A stretch of DNA of 6,417 bases from Paenibacillus sp. GTDB lineage: Bacteria; Bacillota; Bacilli; Paenibacillales; Paenibacillaceae. The notes below the pieces were generated by a model. That model was not told the origin of the DNA, did no database searches, and worked only from the letters and a program-made list of their open reading frames with translations. This document shows, in pieces, positions 5,818-6,417 of this stretch. The first letter of the stretch is position 1; each line of letters begins with the position of its first letter. Made by a program: the position numbers and the translations under genes. Location: assembly GCA_029256665.1 (NCBI GenBank), contig JAQSXN010000238.1, positions 1-6,417 of the forward strand, given 5' to 3'.

Positions 5818-5847
5818 CATTATGTCCGGGAAAGGCAAACTATAAAC
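5818..5847 (-). promoter_or_regulatory. Forespore sigma-F-type promoter of spoIIR
   Basis: Minus strand GTTTA (5847-5843), 15 bases, then GGACATAATG (5827-5818). These match the sigma-F patterns as I recall them, GYWTA and GGnnAnAHTR, at every defined position. SpoIIR is a known sigma-F target in B. subtilis. The transcript would start near 5811, giving a leader of about 57 bases that includes a hairpin CGCACC / GGTGCG (5772-5787) just before the ribosome binding site. Confidence 0.8.
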
Positions 5848-5893
5848 CTATCGCTTTGCCAAATTAATAGATTTGCATAAGGAGTTGAAAGAA

Positions 5894-6417
5894 ATGATGG
5901 ATATGACAACGGTCGACTCGTACCGGCCTTTGCTGACGACGCTCGCGTACCGGATGCTGGGCTCTCTCAGCGAAGCGGAAGACATCGTGCAAGATGCGCT
6001 GGCCGACTACTCGATCACGGCGGACAGAAGCAAAATCGAGCACGAAAAAGCCTATTTGGTGCGAATGGTCACGAACCGCAGCTTGAATCTGAAGCAATCC
6101 GCGCGCAAACGCCGCGAATTCTACGTCGGGCAGTGGCTCCCGGAGCCCGCCATAGCCGATGCCGGAGCCGGCAACCCCTCCGCCGCGCTCGGCTCCGCGG
6201 GTAACGGAACCGCCAATCCCGCCGATTATATCGAGCGTCAAGAGAACATTACGTACGTCATGCTCGTCATGCTGGAGAGGCTGACCGCCGTCGAACGCGC
6301 CGTCTTCCTGCTGCGGGAGACGCTCGACTTCGACTACGGCGACATTGCGGACATCGTGCGGAAATCCGAAGCGAACTGCCGCAAAATTTTTAGCCGGGCT
6401 AAGGAAAAGCTGCATGG
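5894..6417 (+). CDS. ECF sigma factor, SigJ/ECF41-like, 3' end cut by window edge
   Basis: An RNA polymerase sigma-70 family protein; 174 residues are visible. Region 2 covers about 8-75 (AYRMLGSLSEAEDIVQDAL at 18-36, then AYLVRMVTNRSLNLKQSARKRRE). A WLPEP motif at 81-85 is typical of the SigJ/ECF41 group. Region 4 covers about 120-173 (LTAVERAVFLLRETLDFDYGDIADIV, then KSEANCRKIFSRAKEKL), including the helix-turn-helix that reads the -35. ECF41 proteins continue into a SnoaL-like C-terminal regulatory domain, which would lie outside the window. Between WLPEP and region 4, residues 86-111 are an unusual Gly/Ala/Asn-rich linker. The ATG at 5894 follows AAGGAG (5879-5884) by nine bases; a second ATG is adjacent at 5897. 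The gene diverges from spoIIR across 139 bases. No anti-sigma gene is visible. Its regulon cannot be told from the sequence. Confidence 0.92.
   Translation, partial: MMDMTTVDSYRPLLTTLAYRMLGSLSEAEDIVQDALADYSITADRSKIEHEKAYLVRMVTNRSLNLKQSARKRREFYVGQWLPEPAIADAGAGNPSAALGSAGNGTANPADYIERQENITYVMLVMLERLTAVERAVFLLRETLDFDYGDIADIVRKSEANCRKIFSRAKEKLH

Noticed and set aside
5841..5846. TATAAA as a -10 for the ECF sigma gene
   Set aside because: No fitting -35; the bases overlap the spoIIR sigma-F -35 on the other strand. I could not identify the ECF gene's promoter.
5864..6415. Minus-strand 183-codon frame at the right edge
   Set aside because: Antisense to the ECF sigma factor, whose plus-strand frame has clear region 2 and region 4 motifs and a good ribosome binding site.

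Overview
The window looks like the chromosome of an endospore-forming Firmicute, most likely GC-rich Paenibacillaceae (Paenibacillus or Cohnella type). The reasons are a sporulation gene (spoIIR), strong AGGAGG-type ribosome binding sites, and a gene order matching the Bacillus subtilis spoIIR-ywlC-ywlD-ywlE-rpiB(ywlF)-ywlG-glyA region. The genus is inferred. No mobile element, tRNA, rRNA or CRISPR array is visible.

Seven genes lie on the minus strand. In transcription order they are spoIIR (forespore signal protein), ywlC (Sua5/TsaC-type threonylcarbamoyl-AMP synthase), mntP (manganese exporter), ywlE (protein-arginine phosphatase type), rpiB (ribose-5-phosphate isomerase B), ywlG (UPF0340/TIGR01440, function unknown) and glyA (serine hydroxymethyltransferase, cut by the left edge). 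One gene lies on the plus strand at the right edge: an ECF sigma factor of the SigJ/ECF41 type, divergent from spoIIR and cut by the window end.

The most informative part is the 408-base gap between ywlE and rpiB. On the minus strand it holds a sigma-A-like promoter, a ZTP (pfl) riboswitch aptamer, an abutting intrinsic terminator, a second terminator-like hairpin with a duplicated U-rich tail, and about 160 bases of further leader. This places rpiB-ywlG-glyA under control by ZTP/ZMP, the alarmone of 10-formyl-tetrahydrofolate shortage. The logic fits: GlyA loads one-carbon units onto tetrahydrofolate, RpiB supplies ribose 5-phosphate for PRPP and purines, and YwlG becomes a candidate for a linked role.

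Two further control signals are readable. spoIIR has a sequence matching a forespore sigma-F promoter (GTTTA, 15 bases, GGACATAATG). ywlC has an extended -10 promoter (TGTTATAAT). A 13-bp GC-rich hairpin separates spoIIR from ywlC, so ywlC-mntP-ywlE probably form one unit and rpiB-ywlG-glyA a second, riboswitch-gated one.
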